DNA of 5,399 nucleotides from Methanocalculus sp. (lineage in GTDB: Archaea > Halobacteriota > Methanomicrobia > Methanomicrobiales > Methanocorpusculaceae). A model generated the notes under the pieces. It was not told the origin of the DNA and did no database searches. It was given only the letters and a program-made list of their open reading frames with translations. Shown in pieces: positions 1 through 5,399 of this stretch. Made by a program: the position numbers and the translations under genes. Positions within the stretch are counted from its first letter, which is position 1; each line of letters starts with the position of its first letter. The stretch is taken from contig NZ_JAUSCG010000037.1 of assembly GCF_030651615.1 (NCBI RefSeq), positions 1 to 5,399 of the forward strand. Direction: 5' to 3'.

Positions 1-1355
1 GCGATGATATAAATGAACGCTCCAAGCAGAATGAGAGCAGGTGTTCCCCTCCCATCCACAGCATACCGGCCAGAGATCCGCTCATCGGTTCTGGTCATCA
101 GGTCGTTTAGGTTATCCTTGAGGGCAATGGCGATATGCTCATCAGCTGATGAGCTCTTTGCCCGTTGTGCAACCGCTTCAAAGTAACTGGTATCAAGAAC
201 CCCTGACTCATCAGAGTTTAAGGAGATGAAGTTCATCACCTTCTGTTCATACTGATCATCTCCCTCCTCCTCAAGAAGCCGGATCGTCACTCCTTTCTTC
301 TCAGGATTCTCCCGGATCTCAATCTTCTTCTTCCTGTGGAGATCGAGGAGTGTCGCATAGAATCCGTTCTCATCAGATGCGAAGGCATCTTTATTGAAGA
401 CGAGATTCACCTGCCAGGGAGGCAGTGTCTCATCCGGAACAGTACTGAGGTACTCCGGAACGGTGAACTCCTTCTCCCTGCCATAGAGTATGTAGAGGAG
501 GAGCAGAAGGAACGGCGTGATGATGACAAGTATCTTTCCGATGAGGAGCAGAATGTCCGCAATGAAGAAACCAAGGAGATACGAATTATTTGCCGATTCG
601 GTCTGCTCCCTGACTCCCTCAACATACGTTTTAATCCCGGCAACAGAGTCACGTGCATCAGGTGTCATCAGGAACTCAACCTCGATCCGCTCGTTGGAAG
701 GAGAACTGCCAGATAACACTATCATTCCCTCTTTTTTGATGATCTCATATGTTGGGGGATGTGTATAGACATCCGTGATCCGGTCGGATATGAGCGTTAT
801 TGTAACATCCTTATACGGAATATGCTCGTCAGCAAACATCAGGTTGATATGAACAGCGTTACTGTCATATTCAACCGGAGGAACCATCAAGTATCTATAT
901 TCGACGATGTATTCACCGGGTGTGAAGTAGTTCGGGTTGGCAATCCCAACCTCGTTTGGATATGCAAGGTCGGCAACAAGTGATCGAACACGTGAGTTAT
1001 CACCATTAAAGAGATGGATGCGGCCGCTGCCCGTCTTCAGGTACGCAACAGCTCCATCCGGAGCCGATGCTCCATTGAGCCTGATATGCGGCTGATCGGA
1101 TGCCTGATCTCCATAGATGAGAGGGACTTTCCAGTTCCGGTAGAGCATCCGATATTCTTCGGCTGATTGAACAGAATAGACGTACCGTTCGATGAGCTCT
1201 CCATCTTCGTTCCAGACAACCTCATAGGATTCGACGATAAGGTCTCCACCAAAGTTAACTGCATCTGATGGAAAGACCGCCATCACGGCAAGTGCCGACA
1301 GTCCAAGCAGAAGGGTTGCAATGATGAGGATGGCAACCTGTTTCTTCTCTTCCAT
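1..1355 (-). CDS. DUF2207-family predicted membrane protein, 3' end outside the window
   Basis: I translated the complement from the ATG at 1353-1355. It stays open for 451 codons to the left edge, so the C-terminus is missing. Residues 7-27 form a hydrophobic N-terminal segment (signal or anchor). Residues about 28-255 look like a beta-rich extracytoplasmic domain. Residues about 259-291 form a long hydrophobic stretch ending in YILYGREKE, with room for one or two membrane spans. A soluble part follows, with LPPWQVNLVF at 311-320 and ENGFYATLLDLHRKKKIEI at 329-347, which is typical of DUF2207 proteins. A further hydrophobic stretch begins near residue 439. The start lies 9 nt after the lemA stop, with a GAGGTT ribosome-binding site at 1361-1366 overlapping that stop, so the two genes are probably co-transcribed. 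The family's biochemical function is unknown; an envelope role is inferred from topology and from its recurrent pairing with LemA. Confidence 0.88.
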   Translation of the reverse strand, partial: MEEKKQVAILIIATLLLGLSALAVMAVFPSDAVNFGGDLIVESYEVVWNEDGELIERYVYSVQSAEEYRMLYRNWKVPLIYGDQASDQPHIRLNGASAPDGAVAYLKTGSGRIHLFNGDNSRVRSLVADLAYPNEVGIANPNYFTPGEYIVEYRYLMVPPVEYDSNAVHINLMFADEHIPYKDVTITLISDRITDVYTHPPTYEIIKKEGMIVLSGSSPSNERIEVEFLMTPDARDSVAGIKTYVEGVREQTESANNSYLLGFFIADILLLIGKILVIITPFLLLLLYILYGREKEFTVPEYLSTVPDETLPPWQVNLVFNKDAFASDENGFYATLLDLHRKKKIEIRENPEKKGVTIRLLEEEGDDQYEQKVMNFISLNSDESGVLDTSYFEAVAQRAKSSSADEHIAIALKDNLNDLMTRTDERISGRYAVDGRGTPALILLGAFIYII

Positions 1356-1364
1356 GAATGAACC

Positions 1365-1925
1365 TCAGAACTCTATCTTTGGAGCTTTTGCAAGGTTTTC
1401 ATCTTCGAACTCAAGGTACTCAAGCTTCTGCATCCCGATCATGTTTCCGACGATATTCGATGGAATTGTCTGGAGCATGGTATTGAACTGCTGGGAGATG
1501 TTGTTGAAGGTGTACCTGTGGCGGGCGATCTCATCTTCGAGTCCTTTGATCGAGCCCATCAGGTCCTTTACCGTCTGTGAGGTCTTCAGGTCAGGATAGT
1601 TCTCCATGACTGCAAAGAGGCGGCCAAGGACACTCCGTGATTCTGCTTCAATGGCATTCAGGTCACCTGCACCGGCTGATCCGACGCTTGCACGCATCTT
1701 TGTGACAGATTCAAGTGTGCTCTTCTCAAACTGCGCATAGCTTTTGACAGATCCGAGCAGCTGGTCGATCATATCGAGCCGCTTCTTCATGGCGACCTTG
1801 ATCTGGCCGAGTGTTGCTTCAGATGCGTTCTTCAGTCGGTAATAACGGTTGTAGATGCTTACAAACCAGAGAGCAATTCCTATGACGAGAAGTACCAGAA
1901 TCCCGCCGATGATGAGTTCAAGCAT
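1365..1925 (-). CDS. lemA: LemA family protein
   Basis: This 186-aa protein has the usual LemA length and layout. Residues about 3-24 form one N-terminal membrane helix, followed directly by YNRYYRLKN. The rest is a long alpha-helical, coiled-coil-like body. Recognisable family motifs are the central ENYPDLKTS (residues about 108-116) and the later EIARHRYTFNNISQQFN with TIPSNIVGNM. In LemA proteins this layout places a short segment outside and the helical body inside the cell; the molecular function is not settled. The ATG at 1923-1925 is preceded at 6 nt by AGGTGA (complement of 1932-1937), a good archaeal ribosome-binding site. The gene is first in an operon with the DUF2207 gene downstream. 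LemA and DUF2207 genes are often neighbours in bacteria and archaea, which suggests a shared envelope process, but the substrate cannot be read from the sequence. Confidence 0.93.
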   Translation of the reverse strand: MLELIIGGILVLLVIGIALWFVSIYNRYYRLKNASEATLGQIKVAMKKRLDMIDQLLGSVKSYAQFEKSTLESVTKMRASVGSAGAGDLNAIEAESRSVLGRLFAVMENYPDLKTSQTVKDLMGSIKGLEDEIARHRYTFNNISQQFNTMLQTIPSNIVGNMIGMQKLEYLEFEDENLAKAPKIEF

Positions 1926-1965
1926 ATGTATTCACCTGTATGTACTCTCTTCAAGGATCTGTAAG

Positions 1966-1975
1966 GATAAATAAT
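1966..1975 (-). promoter_or_regulatory. Putative TATA box for the lemA-DUF2207 operon
   Basis: On the minus strand this reads ATTATTTATC, an AT-rich box in an otherwise mixed sequence. It lies about 41 nt upstream of the lemA start. Archaeal transcription usually starts about 25 nt downstream of the box, which would leave a leader of roughly 20 nt holding the AGGTGA ribosome-binding site. The box is nearly as AT-rich on the plus strand (GATAAATAAT), so it could also serve the divergent ATPase gene, with a leader of about 55 nt. Only its position and composition support it. Confidence 0.45.
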
Positions 1976-2054
1976 CTGATCACAGAAAGATTCTGAGAGG
2001 AGAAAGGTTAAACTTGAAAAAGATGTATGATGTACCAGGAGGGTTCTTCAGATT

Positions 2055-3095
2055 ATGCTTCTTCGTATTATTTTTGAGAGATTCACCGCGTTTGATCACC
2101 TTGAGATTGAATTCTCTCCGGGTATCAACATCTTCATTGGCAAGAACGGAACAGGTAAGACCCATATTCTCAAGGCACTCTATGCTGCCTCTGATATTAC
2201 CCGAAGTCAGAAGAGTCTGGGGGAGAAGATTACGAGAGTATTTCTTCCCTCAGGTGAGCAGACAGGGCGACTCGTAAAACGTTCGGCAGAAAGCTCAAGG
2301 GGTTATGTCGGCATTTATCGAAGAGTCAAAGACAGGAAGGAGGAGATTGCCATCCAACTCTCCTTATCAAATCATACCCGGTCCTATGAGTCAGCCAGGA
2401 CAACTGGGGATCTGAAGCAATGGATGGAAGCACCACTTGATTCAGCATATATTCCGGTCAAGGATATGATGGCAAATGCACCCGGTTTCCGTTCTCTGTA
2501 TAATATGAGGCATATTCATTTTGAAGAAGTCTATGCAGACATCATCGATCGGGCATATCTTGGTACACTCAAAGGCCCGATGGATAAGAACAGAAAAAAT
2601 CTCCTTGCTATTCTCCAGAATGCGATGGATGGGAAGGTGATCACAAAGAAAGAGGAGTTTTTCCTTAAAAACAAGCAAGGAGAACTCGAATTTACTCTCC
2701 TTGCCGAAGGTTTCAGAAAACTTGCACTCCTCTGGATGCTCATTCAGAACGGAACCCTCTCAACTGGCTCTGTCCTCTTCTGGGATGAACCTGAAACTAA
2801 CCTGAATCCAGCCCTGATGAAGACCGTTATAAATATTCTTGTTGAATTGCAACGAAACGGGGTGCAAATCTTCCTCTCAACACATGATTATGTCATTCTC
2901 AAGGAGTTGGATCTTCAGATTCAAGAGGAAGACAGAATTTTGTACCACAGCCTTTACCGAAATGTTGCAACAGATGAGATTGAGATCAAATCAACGAGCA
3001 GATATCAGGATGTCGAACCTAATGCCATTGACGAGACATTTGGTGATCTGGTCAGACGAGAGATTGAGCGAACCCTCGGGGTGGTTGCAGATTGA
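2055..3095 (+). CDS. ABC/OLD-like AAA-family ATPase (AAA_15/AAA_21 type), first gene of a two-gene ATPase-nuclease cassette
   Basis: This 346-aa P-loop ATPase resembles the SMC/ABC-like group. The N-terminus RIIFERFTAFDHLEIEFSPGINIFIG leads into Walker A GKNGTGKT at residues 29-36. A mostly helical middle of about 175 residues follows. Next come a degenerate signature AEGFRKL (217-223), Walker B VLFWDEP (240-246) with catalytic Glu245, a D-loop-like ETNLNP, and the switch histidine in LSTHD (274-278). There is no C-terminal TOPRIM domain, unlike full OLD nucleases. ATP-driven dimerisation and DNA binding are expected from the family but not shown here. The ATG at 2055 is the first start after an in-frame TGA at 2028, and AGGAGGG at 2037-2043 lies 11 nt upstream. 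The stop overlaps the next gene by 4 nt, so the two products probably form one complex. Defence, phage-exclusion or repair roles are all possible. Confidence 0.9.
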   Translation: MLLRIIFERFTAFDHLEIEFSPGINIFIGKNGTGKTHILKALYAASDITRSQKSLGEKITRVFLPSGEQTGRLVKRSAESSRGYVGIYRRVKDRKEEIAIQLSLSNHTRSYESARTTGDLKQWMEAPLDSAYIPVKDMMANAPGFRSLYNMRHIHFEEVYADIIDRAYLGTLKGPMDKNRKNLLAILQNAMDGKVITKKEEFFLKNKQGELEFTLLAEGFRKLALLWMLIQNGTLSTGSVLFWDEPETNLNPALMKTVINILVELQRNGVQIFLSTHDYVILKELDLQIQEEDRILYHSLYRNVATDEIEIKSTSRYQDVEPNAIDETFGDLVRREIERTLGVVAD

Positions 3096-3601
3096 TTTTG
3101 CAGGAAGGAAATCTTCAGTTTAACTTTCAGGGGGCGATAGGAGGTTTTAAGTTTGACGAGCAGATCCAAGATAAACCTACATATCATGGTCTGTCCCATT
3201 GCATGAAAGCAGTAGATTTCATTGTCGAGATGGAAGATCATTACCTTTTTGTTGAGGTGAAGGATTTCTCAAAGAGAACGAATAAGCACAACGATGAGGA
3301 GAAGAAGATTATTGATGCTCTCAGATTCAAATTTCGAGATACCCTTCTCTATCGTTTTGCAGAAGAAAAACTTGATAAACCGGTCAGATATTACTGCCTT
3401 ATCGAACTTGACAATGCTCAGGTGCTGTATATTATGAAGGAGCTCAAGAGGTTGTTGCCGGAACATGGACCGGAAGAAAGGTGGCATCGGCCTCTCGCTG
3501 AAAAATGCATTGTGATGAACACTCGTGCCTGGAACACTCTATTGCCCCAATATCCAATAAGCGATATCATCTCAAGAGATAGTGATCTCTCATCAACGTA
3601 A
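3092..3601 (+). CDS. Putative PD-(D/E)XK-type nuclease, partner of the upstream ATPase
   Basis: This 169-aa protein belongs to no named family I recognise. Its key feature is AVDFIVEMEDHYLFVEVKDF at residues 40-59: a strand carrying Asp42, a turn, then a strand with Glu55-x-Lys57. That is the PD-(D/E)XK metal-dependent nuclease arrangement. Glu23 upstream and the following basic helix (KKIIDALRFKFRDTLLYR, about 71-88) also fit that fold. A later strand (VRYYCLIEL) and a helical C-terminus complete a compact single domain with no membrane segment. Translation probably begins at the TTG at 3092, which overlaps the ATPase stop in a TTGA junction. GGGGTGG at 3078-3084 lies 7 nt upstream, and no ATG occurs before residue 38. 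Tight coupling suggests equimolar expression and an effector role controlled by the ATPase. It could instead be a non-catalytic restriction-fold protein, since no activity can be proved from sequence. Confidence 0.82.
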   Translation: MILQEGNLQFNFQGAIGGFKFDEQIQDKPTYHGLSHCMKAVDFIVEMEDHYLFVEVKDFSKRTNKHNDEEKKIIDALRFKFRDTLLYRFAEEKLDKPVRYYCLIELDNAQVLYIMKELKRLLPEHGPEERWHRPLAEKCIVMNTRAWNTLLPQYPISDIISRDSDLSST

Positions 3602-3621
3602 TCTGGTCCATAACCACAAAA

Positions 3622-3626
3622 TTTTT
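3622..3626 (+). terminator. Possible poly-T terminator of the ATPase-nuclease cassette
   Basis: A T5 tract lies 20 nt after the nuclease stop and ahead of the next promoter. Archaeal RNA polymerase can stop at U-runs without a hairpin, but five Ts is weak. A small inverted repeat (AGAGAT at 3575-3580 and ATCTCT at 3585-3590, 4-nt loop) lies just upstream inside the coding end and may or may not contribute. Confidence 0.3.
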
Positions 3627-3645
3627 AGATAACACCTTTGATGAA

Positions 3646-3657
3646 TTAATATATATA
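3646..3657 (+). promoter_or_regulatory. TATA-like promoter of the 63-aa gene
   Basis: TTAATATATATA is the strongest TATA-like box in the window. It sits about 55-66 nt before the ATG at 3712. Transcription starting about 25 nt downstream would begin near 3680 and leave a leader of about 30 nt carrying the GGGTGA ribosome-binding site. This placement is what one expects for an archaeal promoter, and it supports the small downstream gene being real and independently transcribed. Confidence 0.62.
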
Positions 3658-3692
3658 CTATGGGCGCAATACTAGGCAAGTCATTGATACTA
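3655..3692 (+). repeat. Three direct ATACTA repeats around the predicted transcription start
   Basis: ATACTA occurs at 3655-3660, 3669-3674 and 3687-3692, with start-to-start steps of 14 and 18 nt. The first copy overlaps the end of the TATA-like box. The others flank the predicted transcription start near 3680. Repeats in this position could be an operator for a repressor, but steps of 14 and 18 nt do not match one regular helical phase, and chance in AT-rich DNA is possible. Confidence 0.35.
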
Positions 3693-3711
3693 TACGAGAG
3701 AGGGTGACGTT

Positions 3712-3903
3712 ATGAACGAGAGAGTTGCTGGTGGGTGTTCAGACAAAGCAGCAAACGCTATCGAAAAGCTGAAGACACAGGCACTCGGACGGTGCAGAGA
3801 GCGGATCGATGAAGCCCTGAAGCGACCAAAAGAGCGGAGATCAAAACCCTGCACCCCCTCATATGGCATCACATCTCTGCTCCGGAATCAGCACGGGCTC
3901 TGA
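3712..3903 (+). CDS. Small basic hypothetical protein, 63 aa
   Basis: I do not recognise this protein. It is strongly basic by count (14 Lys/Arg against 7 Asp/Glu). A predicted amphipathic helical stretch covers about residues 11-45 (including AIEKLKTQALGRCRERIDEA), followed by a Pro- and Ser-containing tail. It has no membrane segment. Three cysteines stand at 9, 28 and 47, exactly 19 residues apart. Evidence that it is real is mostly regulatory: a strong TATA-like box at 3646-3657, GGGTGA at 3702-3707 four nt before the ATG, and a poly-T hairpin just after the stop. It could be a nucleic-acid-binding or regulatory peptide, but that rests on charge alone. Its own promoter separates it from the nuclease gene upstream, so membership of that cassette is uncertain. 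Confidence 0.6.
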   Translation: MNERVAGGCSDKAANAIEKLKTQALGRCRERIDEALKRPKERRSKPCTPSYGITSLLRNQHGL

Positions 3904-3910
3904 AGATACC

Positions 3911-3942
3911 GGCAGGGCAGTCACTTTTTTTATGCCCCTGCC
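3911..3942 (+). terminator. Hairpin with T7 loop between convergent genes
   Basis: GGCAGGGCA at 3911-3919 pairs with TGCCCCTGCC at 3933-3942, with one bulged C. The loop contains seven Ts at 3925-3931. The T-run on the plus strand, 21 nt after the stop of the 63-aa gene, is a plausible archaeal termination signal for that transcript. The right arm encodes the last three codons of atpD, and the loop contributes part of its stop. The minus strand has no T-run here, so termination of the ATP synthase transcript would need the hairpin itself or a site further on. Confidence 0.55.
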
Positions 3943-4580
3943 TTCTCGGCCTGTTTCCTGCGATTTATGATCTTCTTAACCTTCTTTAACCTGAAGAGAT
4001 CTTCACGTTCACGCTCTTCTATCGCAATTTTGATGCCTTTTGCCATCTCTTTGAGTTCAGGTATCATCACCTGCTCAAGGGCATTCACCCTCCTGCGGTT
4101 CATCTGGATCTCCTCCCCAAGTCTCCTAAGAGATGTCTCTGTCTCGGCAAGTGCGATGATCAGATCCAGTTCACGTTCGAACTTCTCGGCAACCTCATCA
4201 ATCCTGCCGGAGACACCAAGCACACTATAGCCCCTCTCAAACGTCCCTTTCGAGATCACCTTCTTCTCGAGGACAGGTACCGGCACCCCCATGATATTCT
4301 TCCTGGCAATATCGAGGAACACGCCTCTCCGTGTTGCAAGGGCAGCAGAACGGACTGCAACAGAGTCATCAACAGCAATCGCCAGATGGAGTGAGTGGCG
4401 GGCCGAGACATCGATAACCTCAAGTTCTGAGCGGGAATCCGATACATCTTTCATGATCAGAAAAAATTCCTGGATTAATGCATCCATCTTCTGGCGGAGG
4501 AGATCCTTTCCCTGCTCAGCAAGCTTGATCTGATTTTTCACCCTGATAAGCTCCATTCGTGTGGGCTTGGCCTGTTCCAC
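3930..4580 (-). CDS. atpD: A-type (A/V-type) ATP synthase subunit D
   Basis: This 216-aa protein is close to the usual length of archaeal subunit D. Subunit D forms the central rotor shaft that turns inside the A3B3 catalytic head and links it to the membrane ring. Diagnostic sequences are the N-terminal PTRMELIRVKNQIKLAEQGKDLL, a long coiled-coil-forming helix, and the C-terminal NRRRVNALEQVMIPELKE followed by a charged helical tail rich in Lys and Arg. The start is GTG at 4578-4580, separated from the atpB stop by 3 nt. AGGAGG (complement of 4589-4594) lies 8 nt upstream, inside the end of atpB, so translation is probably coupled. An ATG at codon 9 is the alternative start, but it would remove the conserved PTR. 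The gene closes the operon here: the next gene downstream converges from the other strand. Confidence 0.97.
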   Translation of the reverse strand: MEQAKPTRMELIRVKNQIKLAEQGKDLLRQKMDALIQEFFLIMKDVSDSRSELEVIDVSARHSLHLAIAVDDSVAVRSAALATRRGVFLDIARKNIMGVPVPVLEKKVISKGTFERGYSVLGVSGRIDEVAEKFERELDLIIALAETETSLRRLGEEIQMNRRRVNALEQVMIPELKEMAKGIKIAIEEREREDLFRLKKVKKIINRRKQAEKAGA

Positions 4581-4583
4581 TCC

Positions 4584-5399
4584 TCACGCCTCCTTGTACC
4601 CTGGATGATATTTCTCAATATAATCCACCTTGATTCGCTTGAGTTCTTCTTCCGGAAGTATGGCAAGAAGATTCCACCCGATCTCCAGCGTCCGTACAAT
4701 CCCCCGGTTTTCATCACCCTGTGATATGAAGGTTTTTTCAAACTCATCAGCAAGTTTAAGGTACTTCCTGTCAAGTTCGGTCAGGGCCTCCTCACCAACA
4801 ATCGCAACAAGCCGCCTGAGATCCCGCCCATAGGCATAGGAGGCATAGAGCTGATCAGCGACATTCCTGTGATCTTCCCGTGTTTTTCCCGCACCGATAC
4901 CGGAGTTCATCAGTCTTGAAAGGCAGGGGAGCAGATCAATCGGCGGATCTCCCCCCCGCCTGAAGAGATCCCGTGACAGCACAATCTGACCTTCGGTAAT
5001 ATATCCGGTCAGGTCCGGGACAGGATGGGTGATATCATCATCGGGCATCGTCAGGATGGGGATCTGGGTGATCGAGCCTTTTTTACCTTTAATCTTTCCG
5101 GCACGCTCATAGATCGTCGAGAGATCGGTATACATATACCCCGGATATCCACGCCTCCCCGGCACCTCTTCGCGGGCAGTAGAAATCTCCCTGAGTGCTT
5201 CGCAATAGTTGATCATATCGGTCAGTATCACCAGCACATGGTGGTTGAGAGTATATGCAAGATATTCCGCAACCGTGAGGGCACACCGCGGTGTTGTCAG
5301 CCGTTCGATAGTTGGATCATTGGTCAGGTTCATGAAGAAGACCACCCTCCCAAGAGCTCCGGATTTCTCAAATGATCGGGTAAAGAAGGAGGCTTCCCT
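4584..5399 (-). CDS. atpB: A-type (A/V-type) ATP synthase subunit B, 5' part outside the window
   Basis: The frame is open to the right edge and gives the C-terminal 271 residues of a protein that is normally about 460 aa. Subunit B is the non-catalytic nucleotide-binding partner of subunit A in the A3B3 head of the membrane-bound ATP synthase. In methanogens this enzyme makes ATP from the ion gradient of methanogenesis. Strongly diagnostic stretches, counted from the first visible residue, are LTDMINYCEALREIS (59-73), VPGRRGYPGYMYTDLSTIYE (79-98), SITQIPILTMPDDDITHP (109-126), LTGYITEGQI (130-139) and LSRLMNSGIGAGKTREDH (160-177). Compared with the usual family wording, Cys replaces Ser in LPCLSRLM (157-163), and TTPRCALT (35-42) also has an unusual Cys. 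The gene has no internal stop and ends in TGA, 3 nt before atpD. Confidence 0.97.
   Translation of the reverse strand, partial: REASFFTRSFEKSGALGRVVFFMNLTNDPTIERLTTPRCALTVAEYLAYTLNHHVLVILTDMINYCEALREISTAREEVPGRRGYPGYMYTDLSTIYERAGKIKGKKGSITQIPILTMPDDDITHPVPDLTGYITEGQIVLSRDLFRRGGDPPIDLLPCLSRLMNSGIGAGKTREDHRNVADQLYASYAYGRDLRRLVAIVGEEALTELDRKYLKLADEFEKTFISQGDENRGIVRTLEIGWNLLAILPEEELKRIKVDYIEKYHPGYKEA

Noticed and set aside
336..1264. Several short plus-strand and alternate-frame reading frames across the left third, including 126 and 92 codons
   Set aside because: They overlap the long, clearly recognisable DUF2207 and LemA frames on the minus strand, have no ribosome-binding sites of note and give low-complexity, unfamiliar proteins.
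3571..3590. Inverted repeat AGAGAT/ATCTCT near the end of the nuclease gene as a terminator
   Set aside because: It lies inside the coding sequence, is only 6 bp long and has no T-run directly after it; at most it assists the T5 tract downstream.
3660..3707. A 15-codon reading frame (MGAILGKSLILYERG) ahead of the 63-aa gene, its stop overlapping the ribosome-binding site
   Set aside because: Its ATG lies only about 8 nt from the centre of the TATA-like box and upstream of the expected transcription start, so it would not be in the mRNA.
3690..3872. A 60-codon minus-strand frame opposite the small basic protein
   Set aside because: The promoter, ribosome-binding site and poly-T signals all favour the plus strand; this frame crosses the plus-strand leader and has none of these.
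4868..4896. GIGAGKT in AtpB resembles a Walker A P-loop
   Set aside because: It is part of the conserved LSRLM...GKTREDH segment seen in V/A-type subunit B, far from the nucleotide-binding loop position, and is not a second ATPase site.
1..5399. CRISPR array, tRNA, rRNA, transposase or attachment-site repeats
   Set aside because: I saw no regularly spaced repeats of suitable length, no tRNA-like cloverleaf, no transposase frame and no paired direct repeats bounding the ATPase-nuclease cassette, although divergent flanking repeats could be missed by eye.

Overview
The window looks like a chromosomal segment from a methanogenic euryarchaeon, most likely of the Methanomicrobiales type. The evidence is a pair of A-type (archaeal A/V-type) ATP synthase genes in the order B then D, Shine-Dalgarno sites of the GGTGA/GGAGG type, AT-rich boxes placed like archaeal TATA elements, and poly-T tracts at gene ends. 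The genus assignment is inference from protein flavour, not a database match.

Layout. (1) Positions 1-1925, minus strand: a two-gene operon. It encodes a LemA-family membrane-anchored coiled-coil protein (1365-1925), followed 9 nt later by a DUF2207-family membrane protein (1-1355) that runs off the left edge. (2) Positions 1926-2054: a 129-nt divergent intergenic region with an AT-rich box and the ribosome-binding sites of the genes on both sides. (3) Positions 2055-3601, plus strand: a two-gene cassette. The first gene encodes an ABC/OLD-like AAA ATPase of 346 aa. The second, which overlaps its stop codon by 4 nt through a TTG start, encodes a 169-aa protein with a PD-(D/E)XK nuclease signature (D42...E55-V-K57). 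(4) Positions 3602-3903, plus strand: a strong TATA-like promoter with a triple ATACTA repeat and a good ribosome-binding site, driving a 63-aa basic orphan protein. (5) Positions 3911-3942: an imperfect hairpin with a T7 loop between the converging genes. (6) Positions 3930-5399, minus strand: the 3' end of the A-type ATP synthase operon, with atpD (GTG start) preceded by atpB, which is cut by the right edge.

How they work together. The flanks are housekeeping: energy conservation by AtpB/AtpD, and an envelope-associated LemA/DUF2207 pair. The plus-strand island between them has a different character. Its ATPase plus small nuclease-like partner, in one translationally coupled unit, has the architecture of antiviral or genome-maintenance modules in which an SMC/ABC-type ATPase controls a nuclease effector. 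I could not assign it to a named system, and it is the best candidate here for an undescribed one. The orphan 63-aa gene beside it has its own promoter and may or may not be related.
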